The notes below the pieces were generated by a model that searched no databases, was not told the origin of the DNA, and worked only from the letters and a program-made list of their open reading frames with translations. From JBBRYK01 sp038237665 (GTDB lineage Bacteria; Actinomycetota; Thermoleophilia; Gaiellales; Gaiellaceae), in NCBI GenBank assembly GCA_038237665.1, contig JBBRYK010000075.1:1-13637 (forward strand): DNA of 13,637 nucleotides. Reading direction: 5' to 3'. Both the position numbers and the translations under genes were made by a program. Below are positions 1-6,752 of this stretch, one piece after another (the stretch's first letter is position 1; each line of letters starts with the position of its first letter).

Positions 1-587
1 ATGTTTCGAGCGCCGATCTGGATCACGTCGGCGACCTCGACCACCTCCTCGACGTGCCGCGGGTCCATCAGCTCGGTCACGATCGGCAGCCCCGTCTCCT
101 CGCGCGCCTCCCGCAGGATGGCGAGCGCCGCCGAGCCGAGCCCCTGGAACGTGTACGGGGACGTGCGCGGCTTGAAGGCGCCGCCGCGGAGCATCGTCGC
201 GCCGGCGGCGGCGACCGCACGGGCTGTCTCCAGCGTCTGCTCCCGGTATTCGACCGTGCACGGCCCGGCGATCAGGCCGAAGGCCCCGTCCCCGATCCGG
301 TGGCCGTCGACCTCGATCACCGTCGGATCGGGCGACACCTCGCGCGCGACGAGCTTGTACGGCTTGAGAATCGGCAGCACCTGCTCCACGCCCGGAAAGC
401 CCTCGAGGGGCAGCGTCGCGAGCAGCTCGCGATCGCCGATCGCCCCGATCACCGTCGCCTCGCGGCCTCGCTGCACCCGCGCCGTCACCCCCGCCTCCTG
501 CAGGCGCGCGACCACGTGCTCGGTCTCGGCCGGCGTTGCCGCGGCGCCCATCACGATCAGGAGCTCGGGGGAGCCGTTGGAGGCCAC
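1..587 (-). CDS. aroF: 3-deoxy-7-phosphoheptulonate (DAHP) synthase, N-terminal part (runs off left edge)
   Basis: This enzyme condenses phosphoenolpyruvate and erythrose 4-phosphate, the first step of the shikimate pathway, in the cytoplasm. Only the first 195 residues are in the window; the family is usually about 340-360 residues, so roughly 150 are missing. Residues 9-80 fit the ferredoxin-like regulatory domain of type I-beta enzymes, with ERTVIG-like spacing at 43-48. The catalytic barrel follows, with AGPCTVE at 107-113 (C110 is the expected metal ligand), RGGAFKPRTSPY at 134-145 (K139 binds substrate), and QIGARN at 190-195, where the sequence ends. The GTG at 587 is chosen because it gives the usual short lead before the first beta strand (LLIVM). 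An ATG 36 nt further in would cut that strand, and the nearby ATG at 595 is out of frame. The gene is divergent from trpS across 56 bp. The neighbouring scpAB-rluB block is often followed by aroF in actinomycete relatives. Identity is confident; the exact start is less so. Confidence 0.93.
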   Translation of the reverse strand, partial: MASNGSPELLIVMGAAATPAETEHVVARLQEAGVTARVQRGREATVIGAIGDRELLATLPLEGFPGVEQVLPILKPYKLVAREVSPDPTVIEVDGHRIGDGAFGLIAGPCTVEYREQTLETARAVAAAGATMLRGGAFKPRTSPYTFQGLGSAALAILREAREETGLPIVTELMDPRHVEEVVEVADVIQIGARN

Positions 588-643
588 GGGGGCATTCTGC
601 CTGCCTAGGCCCGCGAAGCATGCGAGAGAATGAGGTGAGACAG

Positions 644-1627
644 ATGAGGATCTTCAGCGGCATCCAGCCCACCGGCGCGAAGCACATCGGCAACTACAGC
701 GGCGGCTTCCGCCAGTACGCCGCCGTGCAGGAGCAGGGCGACGCGTTCTTCTGCATCGTCGACCTGCACTCGATCACGGTCGAGTACGACCCTGCCGACC
801 TGCGCGAGCGGACTCTTGACCTGGCAGCGATGCTCTTCGCCACGGGTCTCGATCCCGACCGGTCGACGGTCTTCGCGCAGAGCCATGTCACAGCGCACGC
901 CGAGGCGGCTTGGCTGCTGGCTGGGGTCGCGAGCTATGGCCAGCTCGGCCGGATGACCCAGTTCAAGGAGAAGGGCGAGGGTCGTGAGTTCGTCTCGGCC
1001 GGGCTCTTCACGTACCCCGTGCTGATGGCGGGCGACATCCTCCTCTACCAGACCGACGCGGTCCCGATCGGCGACGACCAGCGCCAGCACCTGGAGCTCG
1101 CGCGCGACATCGCCGAGCGCTTCAACTCCCGGTTCGGCGAGACCTTCACCGTTCCGCGCGGGATCTACCCCGAGGAAGGCGCACGCGTCATGGACCTCCA
1201 GGAGCCGACGAAGAAGATGTCGACGACCGGCGGAACCCCGCTCGGCACGGTGCTCTTACTCGACCCGCCCGACGTCGTGCAGAAGAAGTTCAAGAGCGCA
1301 GTGACCGACTCGGGCCGCGACGTCCGTCACGACCCGGTCGAGAAGCCGGGCGTCTCGAACCTGATCGAGATCCTGTCGGTCGCCTCGGGCGTGTCGATCG
1401 CCGACGTCGAATCCCGCTACGACGATCAGGGATACGGGCCGTTCAAGGCCGACGTTGCCGACGCGGTGATCGCCCTGATCGAGCCGTTCCAGAAGCGCTA
1501 TGCGGAGCTGCGCGCCGACGAGGGCGAACTGCGCCGGCTGCTGGCCGTGGGCGCGGATCGGGCGCGTAAGGCCTCGGCCCCCACGCTCGAGGCGATGTAC
1601 GAGAGGATGGGTTTCGTCAGGGCCTGA
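644..1627 (+). CDS. trpS: Tryptophanyl-tRNA synthetase
   Basis: This is a class I aminoacyl-tRNA synthetase that charges tRNA-Trp with tryptophan in the cytoplasm. The 327-residue product matches the usual bacterial length of about 330. Class signatures are visible: HIGN at 14-17 (the HIGH box), GDDQ at 143-146, and KMSTT at 191-195 (the KMSKS box, with its last two residues changed in a way tolerated in this family). SAVTDSGRDVRHDP at 218-231 and KPGVSNLIEI at 234-243 are typical of the TrpRS helical region. The ATG at 644 is chosen because GAGGTG lies 6 nt upstream (632-637) and MRIFSGIQPTG is the standard TrpRS N-terminus. The in-frame ATG at 620 and the longer extension from 536 run into the divergent aroF gene. 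The 3' end overlaps the opposing acetyltransferase gene by 11 bp. It is the only plus-strand gene recognised in the window. Confidence 0.97.
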   Translation: MRIFSGIQPTGAKHIGNYSGGFRQYAAVQEQGDAFFCIVDLHSITVEYDPADLRERTLDLAAMLFATGLDPDRSTVFAQSHVTAHAEAAWLLAGVASYGQLGRMTQFKEKGEGREFVSAGLFTYPVLMAGDILLYQTDAVPIGDDQRQHLELARDIAERFNSRFGETFTVPRGIYPEEGARVMDLQEPTKKMSTTGGTPLGTVLLLDPPDVVQKKFKSAVTDSGRDVRHDPVEKPGVSNLIEILSVASGVSIADVESRYDDQGYGPFKADVADAVIALIEPFQKRYAELRADEGELRRLLAVGADRARKASAPTLEAMYERMGFVRA

Positions 1628-2063
1628 GCTCGAAGAGGAGCTCTTCGCCACGCATGCCGGCCCGGTCGAAGCCGGCACGCTCGAGAACCCGGATCGAAGC
1701 GACGTTGTCCGGTGTGGGGCACGCGATGATCCGGCTCACTTCGGGCTGCCCGAGGGCCCACGCGACGAGCGCCCGCGCGATCTCGGTCGCGTATCCCTGC
1801 CCGCGCCGATCGGGAGCGACTTCGTAGCCGATCTCGATTGTGCCGTCCGCATCCGGCGGGCCGTGGAAGCCGCCGCTGCCGACGAGCTCATGAGCGCAGA
1901 CCACGGCGTAGGGGCCAAACGGGCCATGCCTGGCCGGAAGGATGTCCGTCACGTCGGGTCGCCAGCCGGTCGGAACGACGATGCCGAGCTCGCGCCCGAA
2001 CGACTCGAGATCCAGCGCGGCCGGGGGCCACGAATAGAGCCGCAGCCGCTCGGTTTCGATCAC
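1617..2063 (-). CDS. GNAT-family N-acetyltransferase (RimJ/RimL-like)
   Basis: The 148-residue product has the GNAT fold, which transfers acetyl from acetyl-CoA to an amine; the substrate cannot be read from sequence. It opens with IETERLRL (2-9), typical of the RimJ/RimL-like branch. It then has IGYEVAPDRRGQGYATE at 78-94, which is motif A, with the R-R-G-Q-G-Y pyrophosphate-binding loop, and N120-V-A-S123 followed by LERAGF (127-132), the classic motif B. The GTG at 2063 is chosen because its last bases form a GTGA overlap with the rluB stop codon, indicating translational coupling. The upstream in-frame ATG at 2120 would only add a low-complexity Arg/Ala/Gly stretch inside rluB. It is probably the last gene of the lgt-scpAB operon. 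Its 3' end overlaps trpS by 11 bp. Ribosomal-protein or small-molecule acetylation are both possible. Confidence 0.88.
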   Translation of the reverse strand: MIETERLRLYSWPPAALDLESFGRELGIVVPTGWRPDVTDILPARHGPFGPYAVVCAHELVGSGGFHGPPDADGTIEIGYEVAPDRRGQGYATEIARALVAWALGQPEVSRIIACPTPDNVASIRVLERAGFDRAGMRGEELLFELRP

Positions 2064-2755
2064 TGGAGCCCGACCAGGCGGCGGAGCCCGGCCACTTCCT
2101 CGGGCCCGAGCTCGCGCCACTCACCCGGCTCGAGGCCCTCGAGCGTCAGCCCTGCATAGCTGGGCCGGTGCAAACGCCGGACGGGATGCCCGACGGCCTC
2201 GAGCATGCGCTTGACCTGATGCTTTCGGCCCTCGTGGATCGTCAGCTCGAGCCGGTTGCGAGCGAGCGTCCGCGCGCGCGCGGGCGCCGTACGCCCGTCT
2301 TCGAGCTCGACGCCTTCGACGAGGCGTGCGAGCGCCTGCTCTGACGGCTCGCCCTCGACCTCGACCTCGTACACCTTGTCCACCTCGTAGCGCGGATGGG
2401 CCAGGCGGTGAGCAAGCTCCCCTTCGTTCGTCAGCAGCAGCGCACCTGTCGTGTCGGCGTCGAGACGACCGACCGGTACGACCCTGGTTTCGTGGCCAAC
2501 CAGTCCGACCACCGTCCGACGGCCGTGCGGATCGCGCGCGGTCGTCACGACGCCGGCCGGCTTGTGCAGGAGAACATGCGAGAGCGGCTGCACGCGTACG
2601 CGCGTCCCGTCCACAGCGACCACGTCGCGCGCCGCGATGAAGGAGTTCAGCTCACCGCGTTCGCCGTTCACGGAGACCCGCCCGGCCTTGATCAGCTCGT
2701 CCGCCTTGCGACGGGAGGCGATGCCGGCGCGGGCGAGGAACGCGTTCAGGCGCAT
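2060..2755 (-). CDS. rluB: 23S rRNA pseudouridine synthase, RsuA/RluB family
   Basis: This enzyme isomerises a uridine in rRNA to pseudouridine. RluB modifies 23S rRNA and RsuA modifies 16S; the scpB neighbourhood favours RluB, but sequence alone does not settle the target. The 231-residue product has an N-terminal S4 RNA-binding domain (1-50, MRLNAFLARAG, then SRRKADELIKAGRVSVNG). The catalytic domain carries HKPAGVVTT (64-72) and GRLDADTTGALLLTNEG (96-112), where D99 is the expected catalytic aspartate. EGRKHQVKRMLEAVG and VRRLHR further on are also family-typical. The ATG at 2755 is chosen because it starts the S4 domain exactly. A longer in-frame extension merely reads through the thioredoxin gene in another frame. 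No strong Shine-Dalgarno sequence is evident, so coupling to thioredoxin, which ends 29 nt upstream, is likely. It overlaps the acetyltransferase by 4 bp. Confidence 0.93.
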   Translation of the reverse strand: MRLNAFLARAGIASRRKADELIKAGRVSVNGERGELNSFIAARDVVAVDGTRVRVQPLSHVLLHKPAGVVTTARDPHGRRTVVGLVGHETRVVPVGRLDADTTGALLLTNEGELAHRLAHPRYEVDKVYEVEVEGEPSEQALARLVEGVELEDGRTAPARARTLARNRLELTIHEGRKHQVKRMLEAVGHPVRRLHRPSYAGLTLEGLEPGEWRELGPEEVAGLRRLVGLQ

Positions 2756-2784
2756 GCCGGGATACTGAAGGCGCGCACCGAGTC

Positions 2785-3348
2785 CTAGTACAGGGCCGTG
2801 GCGAGCTGCCGACGGAATCGGACCGTCAGCGGGTGCTCCGGACCGAGCTCCTCGAAGATCGCGACCATCAACTCTCGGATCCGTTCGCGCTCGTCCCCTT
2901 CTGCCGAGGCGACCTGGTCGAGCAGGAGCGAGAGCGCCCGCTCGTGATCGCCTGCCTGGAGCGCTTGGAGCACTTCCGGCTGCTCGCCCGAGGCACGTAG
3001 CTCCTCGAGGAGCCGCTCGACGGACGAGGGCCCGAGCAGCGAGTCGAGGAACGCCGAGACCGACGTCGGGGACAGCAGACCGACGAACTCGTTCACGACC
3101 TGGCCTCTCCGGAACGCCTTGACGGCCGGGATGCTCTGGACCCCGTAGTGGCGGGACACCTCCGGATTCGCGTCGACGTCCACCTTCGCGAGGATCACCT
3201 GTCCGCCTCTCGACTCGACCTCGCGCTCGAGCACGGGCGTCAGCGACCGGCACGGCCCGCACCACTCCGCCCAGAAGTCGACGACGACGGGAAGCTCGTG
3301 GGAACGCTCGACGACGTCTTTGTAGAAGGTCTCGTCGGTGACGTCCAT
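2785..3348 (-). CDS. Thioredoxin-domain protein with C-terminal helical (TPR-like) extension, CnoX/YbbN type
   Basis: The 187-residue product is a thioredoxin followed by a helical tail, the architecture of YbbN/CnoX chaperedoxins, which protect client proteins from oxidation. Residues 1-107 form the thioredoxin fold, with the active site W29-C30-G31-P32-C33 and cis-proline P74 in SIPAVKAF. Unlike E. coli CnoX, the full CGPC redox pair is present, so disulfide reductase activity is expected. Residues 108-187 are helix-rich (ERLLEELRASGE, then LQALQAGDHERALSLLLDQ and ERIRELMVAIFEELGPEHPL), resembling the TPR-like tail; they are shorter than in E. coli CnoX. There is no signal peptide, so the protein is cytoplasmic. 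The ATG at 3348 abuts the TAG stop of the upstream SDR-like gene (TAGATG), so the two are very probably co-translated. The general call is secure; the chaperone role is inferred from the family. Confidence 0.92.
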   Translation of the reverse strand: MDVTDETFYKDVVERSHELPVVVDFWAEWCGPCRSLTPVLEREVESRGGQVILAKVDVDANPEVSRHYGVQSIPAVKAFRRGQVVNEFVGLLSPTSVSAFLDSLLGPSSVERLLEELRASGEQPEVLQALQAGDHERALSLLLDQVASAEGDERERIRELMVAIFEELGPEHPLTVRFRRQLATALY

Positions 3349-4062
3349 CTAGGGCACCCAACGGTCACCGGCGGGCGTGATCTGGAGCTCGTGCGTCCAG
3401 GCCCGGGGAGACTGGTCGGCGAGGTACGCGACCGCGGCGGCCACATCCTCCTCCGAGGTCGACGCTTCAGCCGGCTTCCCCTCGAGCCAGCCCGCGGTCT
3501 TCTCGCTCTCGATCGTCGCATCGACGATCAGGAGAGCCGCATGCACCCCTCTCTCACGGAGCTCCAGCGCCGCGGATTGCAACAGCGCCCGCGTCGCGAA
3601 CGCCGCCGCCGCCCACGGCCCCCGCCCGGGCATGCCGCGCCGGGCCGATCCGCCGGTGATCTGGACGAGCGTCCCGCTCCCCTGCTCCCCCAGCACGCGC
3701 GACCCGACGCGCACCACGTTGAAGACCGCAGGCAGCAGCTCGCCGAGGTACTGGTCGAGCGCCTCCTCCGGCGCCTCTGCAAGCGGCCCTCCACCCCACC
3801 CTCCACGGGGCCGCACCGTGATCGCGTTGACGACGAGATCGACCGAACCGAAGCGCCGCTGCGTCTCCGCGAACACGCGCTCGACATCCTCGCCTCGCGC
3901 GGCGTCGGCGACCACCCCCAGAGCGGCGGGCACCGTCTTCCTGAACGTCGCGACCGTCTCCTCGCTTCGTGCGACGCCGGCGACATTCCACCCGGCTCGC
4001 AGGCGGTCCCGGGCGATCGTTTTCCCGAGATTGCGTGCTCCGAAGACGATCAGCGTCGGCAT
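3349..4062 (-). CDS. SDR-fold protein lacking the catalytic Ser-Tyr-Lys triad
   Basis: The 237-residue product has the Rossmann fold of short-chain dehydrogenases: strand TLIVFGARNLGKTIA (3-17) with the nucleotide-binding turn, ARS at 31-33, VVADA at 50-54, and DLVVNAIT (75-82) where NNAG is usual. At the active site I see W150-A-A-A-A154 where YxxxK should be, and G137 at the catalytic serine position in QITGGSARRG (134-143). All three catalytic residues therefore appear replaced, while the following helix (FATRALLQSAALELRERGV) is well kept. Conventional dehydrogenase activity is unlikely; a nucleotide-sensing, regulatory or scaffold role is a guess. It ends in HELQITPAGDRWVP rather than the usual SDR cofactor-loop ending. 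It starts 23 nt after scpB and abuts the thioredoxin gene. The gene looks intact and is not a pseudogene. Confidence 0.85.
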   Translation of the reverse strand: MPTLIVFGARNLGKTIARDRLRAGWNVAGVARSEETVATFRKTVPAALGVVADAARGEDVERVFAETQRRFGSVDLVVNAITVRPRGGWGGGPLAEAPEEALDQYLGELLPAVFNVVRVGSRVLGEQGSGTLVQITGGSARRGMPGRGPWAAAAFATRALLQSAALELRERGVHAALLIVDATIESEKTAGWLEGKPAEASTSEEDVAAAVAYLADQSPRAWTHELQITPAGDRWVP

Positions 4063-4085
4063 GCGCCGATTGTTGCAGCGAGACG

Positions 4086-4679
4086 CTAGGCAGGGCGGTG
4101 TGAGGCGACCGCCTCGAGCCGGGTCCGCAGATCGTCCGGCTCACCGAGATCGTCCAGCCGCGGCAGCTCCGAAAGGCTCTCCAGCCCGAACACCCGCTCG
4201 AACAGGGCGGTCGTTCGGTAGCGCACCGCTCCGGCCTCCTCGCGTCCGGCCTCGGCGATCAGACCTCGCTCGACGAGACCGGCAACGACGGAATCCGCGG
4301 CAACCCCACGCAACCGCGCAATGTCCGGTCGGGAACACGGCCCCAGGTACGCGATCACCGCCAGCGTCTCCAGCGCGGCGGCGGACAGGCCCCGCTCGAC
4401 GGGCCGCTCGAACAGTCGCCCACACGCGTCGGAGGCTTCCCGTGAGGCTCGGAACGCGTACCCGCCGGCGACGTGCTCGAGCACGATCCCGCTACGGCCT
4501 TCGCGAAAGCGCTCGCCGAGCAGACCCAGTGCCGTTTCGACCCGCTCGGCGTGGTCGTCCGCCGCGGCTGCGAGCTCGGCGACCGAGAGCGGCGCTGACG
4601 CGACGACGAGCAGCGCCTCGAGCGTCCGCGCGAGGCGGTCGAGCGGGTTGGCGGTGATCAGGCGGAGCGGGCGGTCCAC
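4086..4679 (-). CDS. scpB: Segregation and condensation protein B
   Basis: ScpB is the kite subunit of the SMC-ScpA-ScpB condensin, which organises and segregates the chromosome. The 197-residue product matches the family length. It has two winged-helix domains: the first begins LARTLEALLVVASAPLSVAELA; the second contains LSAAALETLAVIAYLGPCSRPDIARLRGV, the strongest family signature, followed by LVERGLIAEAGR. The GTG at 4679 is chosen for its AGGAGA ribosome-binding site 6 nt upstream (4686-4691). This start lies 22 bp inside the scpA 3' end, a common coupled arrangement. A much longer in-frame extension (to 5237) reads scpA in the wrong frame and is spurious. The C-terminus after LDDLGEPDDL is short and polar. 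The call is secure from motifs and from adjacency to scpA. Confidence 0.95.
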   Translation of the reverse strand: MDRPLRLITANPLDRLARTLEALLVVASAPLSVAELAAAADDHAERVETALGLLGERFREGRSGIVLEHVAGGYAFRASREASDACGRLFERPVERGLSAAALETLAVIAYLGPCSRPDIARLRGVAADSVVAGLVERGLIAEAGREEAGAVRYRTTALFERVFGLESLSELPRLDDLGEPDDLRTRLEAVASHRPA

Positions 4680-5407
4680 TCTTGTCTCCTTTCGACGTCG
4701 ATTCTCGAAACCCTGATCGGGGCGAAGGGCGCGGCCTGGGCGAGTGAGACCTCCCGCTCGCGCGCCAGCTCGAGCAGGGCCAGGAAGGCCACGGCTTGCT
4801 CGACCCGGGACAGCCCGTGCATCTCGGCGTCGAAGTCGAACCGGGACCGCCGCCTGAGTACCGCGCGGAACCGCTCCAGGAACTGCGAAACCGGAGGAAA
4901 ACGAAGCTCCATGTGCGCGAGCGAGACCGGTGGCGGCTCGGTCGCCAGCACGCGCAACGCTGCCACGAGATCCGCAGGGTCCTGCTGCGCAAGCCGCCGC
5001 TCCGGCCGTGGCTGCAAAGGTGCTGGCCCGAGCCGGAAGTAGCGATCCTGCTCGCCCTCGAGCCGTTCGGCCAGGCGCAGCGCGGCCTCTTTGATCCGCC
5101 GATATTCGGCCAGGCGCTGCGCCAGTTCCTTCGCCGCCTCCTCCGGCCCGAGCTCGATTTCGTCGTCCTCGTCGGGGAAGAGGCCACGAACCTTCAGCTC
5201 CAGGAGGGCCGCCACCAGGACGAGGAACTCTCCGCATGCCTCGAGGTCGAGCGGCGAGCGGGCGGCCAGCCGCTCGCAGAAGGAGACGACGATCTCGGCC
5301 ACGTCGACCTCGGCCAGTGCCAGCTCGTCGCGCAGGACGAGCGTCAACAGCAGGTCGAAGGGCCCCTCGAACGCGTCGAGGTCGAGCTCGAGCTCCCGCA
5401 CGATCAC
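4658..5407 (-). CDS. scpA: Segregation and condensation protein A (kleisin)
   Basis: ScpA is the kleisin that bridges the SMC heads and binds ScpB. The product is 249 residues from the GTG at 5407, or 247 from the GTG at 5401; neither has a good ribosome-binding site, so the start is uncertain by two codons. The N-terminal signature FEGPFDLLLTLVLRDELALAEVDVAEI (13-39) contacts the SMC neck, and FLVLVAALLELKVRGLFP follows, as in other ScpA proteins. A charged middle segment leads to a C-terminal winged helix (SRVEQAVAFLALLELAREREVSLAQ) that contacts the SMC head. The gene begins 42 nt after lgt and overlaps scpB by 22 bp. No smc gene is in the window, so the partner must be encoded elsewhere. 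Confidence 0.95.
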   Translation of the reverse strand: MIVRELELDLDAFEGPFDLLLTLVLRDELALAEVDVAEIVVSFCERLAARSPLDLEACGEFLVLVAALLELKVRGLFPDEDDEIELGPEEAAKELAQRLAEYRRIKEAALRLAERLEGEQDRYFRLGPAPLQPRPERRLAQQDPADLVAALRVLATEPPPVSLAHMELRFPPVSQFLERFRAVLRRRSRFDFDAEMHGLSRVEQAVAFLALLELAREREVSLAQAAPFAPIRVSRIDVERRQEWTARSA

Positions 5408-5449
5408 GAGCGGGAACCTAGCGAGGCCGGCGGATGCCCGCCCGCAGCG

Positions 5450-6337
5450 CTAGCGGCCGCGCTTCTTCGGGATGGTCATGCTCGGGCCGAGCACGACCGG
5501 CTCTCGCCGCTTCGACCCCGGCGGCGCCGGCTCCGGCGCACGCCGGATGAACTGCCACCAGATGAAGAAGAGCGTCGAGACCGCGAATACGACGATCGAC
5601 ACCCAGGCGTTCAGGCGCAGCCCGTAAAACTCGTGGGCGGGGTCAATCCGGATCAGCTCCTCGAAGAACCGGCCCGCCGTGTAGAAGGAGACGTAGAGCG
5701 CGAAGAGGCCCGGCGGGCGGATTCGGAACCGCCAGCCGATCAGGATCAGGATTCCGGCCAGCGCCGTGTCGTAGGCGAACTCGTAGAGGAACGTCGGGTG
5801 GTACGCCTCGGCGTTGCGGTACTTGGGATCGATCGCGCCCTGATGGTCGATGTCGATCTTCAGGCCCCACGGCAGCTTCGTCGGCTTCCCGTACAGCTCC
5901 TGGTTCCACCAGTTGCCCCACCGGCCTATGCCCTGCGCGAGCAGGAGCCCGGGCGCGACGGCGTCCATGAAGCGGAAGACGCTCTCGCCCGAGAGCTTGA
6001 CGACGACCGCTCCTGCCAGGACTCCGAGCAGGATGCCGCCCCAGACGCCGAGACCGCCCTGCCACACGGCGAAGATCCCCCACCAGTGCTTGTGATCAAC
6101 CTCGTTCCAGCTCGTCGCAACGTGGTACGCGCGTGCGCCGACGATCCCGAAGGCGACTCCCCAGACGGCGACACGGAAGATCAGATCCCAGTCGCCGCCC
6201 TGCCTCGTCCAGCGGATGCCGGTGACGATGATGCAGGCGGCGATGCCCGCGAGCAGCATCAGGCCGTACATGTGGATGGTCAGCGGCCCGGCATGGATGA
6301 CGCCGGAATGCGGAGAGGAGATATACGCGAGGCTCAC
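5450..6337 (-). CDS. lgt: Prolipoprotein diacylglyceryl transferase
   Basis: Lgt moves diacylglycerol from phosphatidylglycerol to the lipobox cysteine of prolipoproteins, the first step of lipoprotein maturation, in the cytoplasmic membrane. The 295-residue product has about seven hydrophobic segments (roughly 20-40, 53-73, 90-113, 125-137, 190-202, 209-223 and 245-263). The diagnostic GRWGNWWNQELYG motif is at 138-150 (R139 and N142 in the essential core). Y24, R69 and GRFFEELIR at 222-230 are also kept. Where E. coli has the histidine of its FHGG motif (H103), this protein has VWGG (98-101), a substitution I believe is common in actinomycetes. The tail after 265 is basic and cytoplasmic. 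The GTG at 6337 has no clear ribosome-binding site. It heads the scpA-scpB operon, with scpA 42 nt downstream. Confidence 0.96.
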   Translation of the reverse strand: MSLAYISSPHSGVIHAGPLTIHMYGLMLLAGIAACIIVTGIRWTRQGGDWDLIFRVAVWGVAFGIVGARAYHVATSWNEVDHKHWWGIFAVWQGGLGVWGGILLGVLAGAVVVKLSGESVFRFMDAVAPGLLLAQGIGRWGNWWNQELYGKPTKLPWGLKIDIDHQGAIDPKYRNAEAYHPTFLYEFAYDTALAGILILIGWRFRIRPPGLFALYVSFYTAGRFFEELIRIDPAHEFYGLRLNAWVSIVVFAVSTLFFIWWQFIRRAPEPAPPGSKRREPVVLGPSMTIPKKRGR

Positions 6338-6394
6338 GGCGGAGCAATTCTGCCCGCCGCGGCGGAGGTCTGCGGCCTGGTACCGCCCGGCGGA

Positions 6395-6598
6395 CTAGAG
6401 CAGGATGCGAAGCGCCGTCTCGGGCGGGCAGCCGTTCGCCAGCAACTCGACCGCGAGGTGCAGGTCGACATCGGGCCGGACAGCGAGCTCAATGGCATCG
6501 TCCACGCCGTACCCGGCCCGCTCCAGCTCCTCCGCGCGCCAGCGTTCGATGCGCTCGCGCTCGGTGACCTTTTGAATTTGTACGTCCGCCGCAGGCAT
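6395..6598 (-). CDS. Small conserved-looking hypothetical protein (67 aa)
   Basis: The start is well supported: GGAGGAGAC (6601-6609) sits 2 nt before the ATG, so the GGAGG core has near-ideal spacing. The product is soluble, acidic and helical. It has an amphipathic stretch ERERIERWRAEELERAGYG (13-31), then VRPDVDLHLAVELLANGCPP (40-59) and a terminal ALRILL. The pattern of an arginine-rich helix, AGY, then DVDLH...L...GC...A..IL resembles small uncharacterised proteins I recall from actinomycete genomes. That is recollection, not a search result. No catalytic motif is visible; the single cysteine (C57) is in GCPP. The gene lies 57 nt upstream of lgt and 154 nt downstream of dnaE, and could be the first gene of the lgt-scpAB operon. 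Function unknown. Confidence 0.8.
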   Translation of the reverse strand: MPAADVQIQKVTERERIERWRAEELERAGYGVDDAIELAVRPDVDLHLAVELLANGCPPETALRILL

Positions 6599-6752
6599 TG
6601 GTCTCCTCCGCAGGTTTCCTGATCCCTCATTCGGTAAAACGACCGAAGCGGATCTCCCTATACCGGGTGATTCGCAGAATTAACGGACCTTTAACGCAAC
6701 CCGCCGGGTCCAGTTTGCCGACGACCCGCTGCCTGCCGTCGGAATCGCCGGA
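6599..6752 (-). promoter_or_regulatory. Intergenic region with candidate promoter for the 67-aa gene and lgt operon
   Basis: This 154-bp gap after dnaE contains AT-rich islands (around 6637-6645 and 6676-6695) that stand out from the GC-rich surroundings. On the minus strand a TATAGG (6657-6662) lies 16 nt after GTTAAT (6679-6684); the first is a fair -10 element, the second a poor -35. A 5-bp inverted repeat TCGGT/ACCGA encloses AAAACG further downstream, and CCGACG/CGTCGG with a 13-nt loop lies just after the dnaE stop. The latter may be a weak terminator but has no U tract. The region most plausibly separates dnaE transcription from the lgt operon. Confidence 0.35.

Noticed and set aside
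1..633. Long plus-strand reading frames over the left edge
   Set aside because: They are antisense to aroF, are rich in Arg/Ser/Ala/Pro with no fold, and arise from GC-biased codons of the real minus-strand gene, which carries clear DAHP synthase motifs.
2755..3361. N-terminal extension of rluB through the thioredoxin gene, making an apparent 433-aa fusion
   Set aside because: The extension is the thioredoxin gene read in another frame; the S4 domain begins exactly at the ATG at 2755.
4680..5237. N-terminal extension of scpB to 383 residues
   Set aside because: It reads scpA out of frame. The AGGAGA site before the GTG at 4679 marks the true start.
5320..5407. Repeated TCGAG/GAGCTC units at the scpA 5' end as a repeat element
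   Set aside because: They encode the Glu-Leu-Asp-rich ScpA N-terminus and follow from codon choice (GAG, CTC, GAC), not from a separate repeat.
4796..6622. 608-residue plus-strand frame
   Set aside because: Antisense to scpA and lgt. Its composition (Arg, Glu, Leu, Asp, Pro repeats) is that expected from reading GC-rich codons backwards; no domain is visible and it has no ribosome-binding site.
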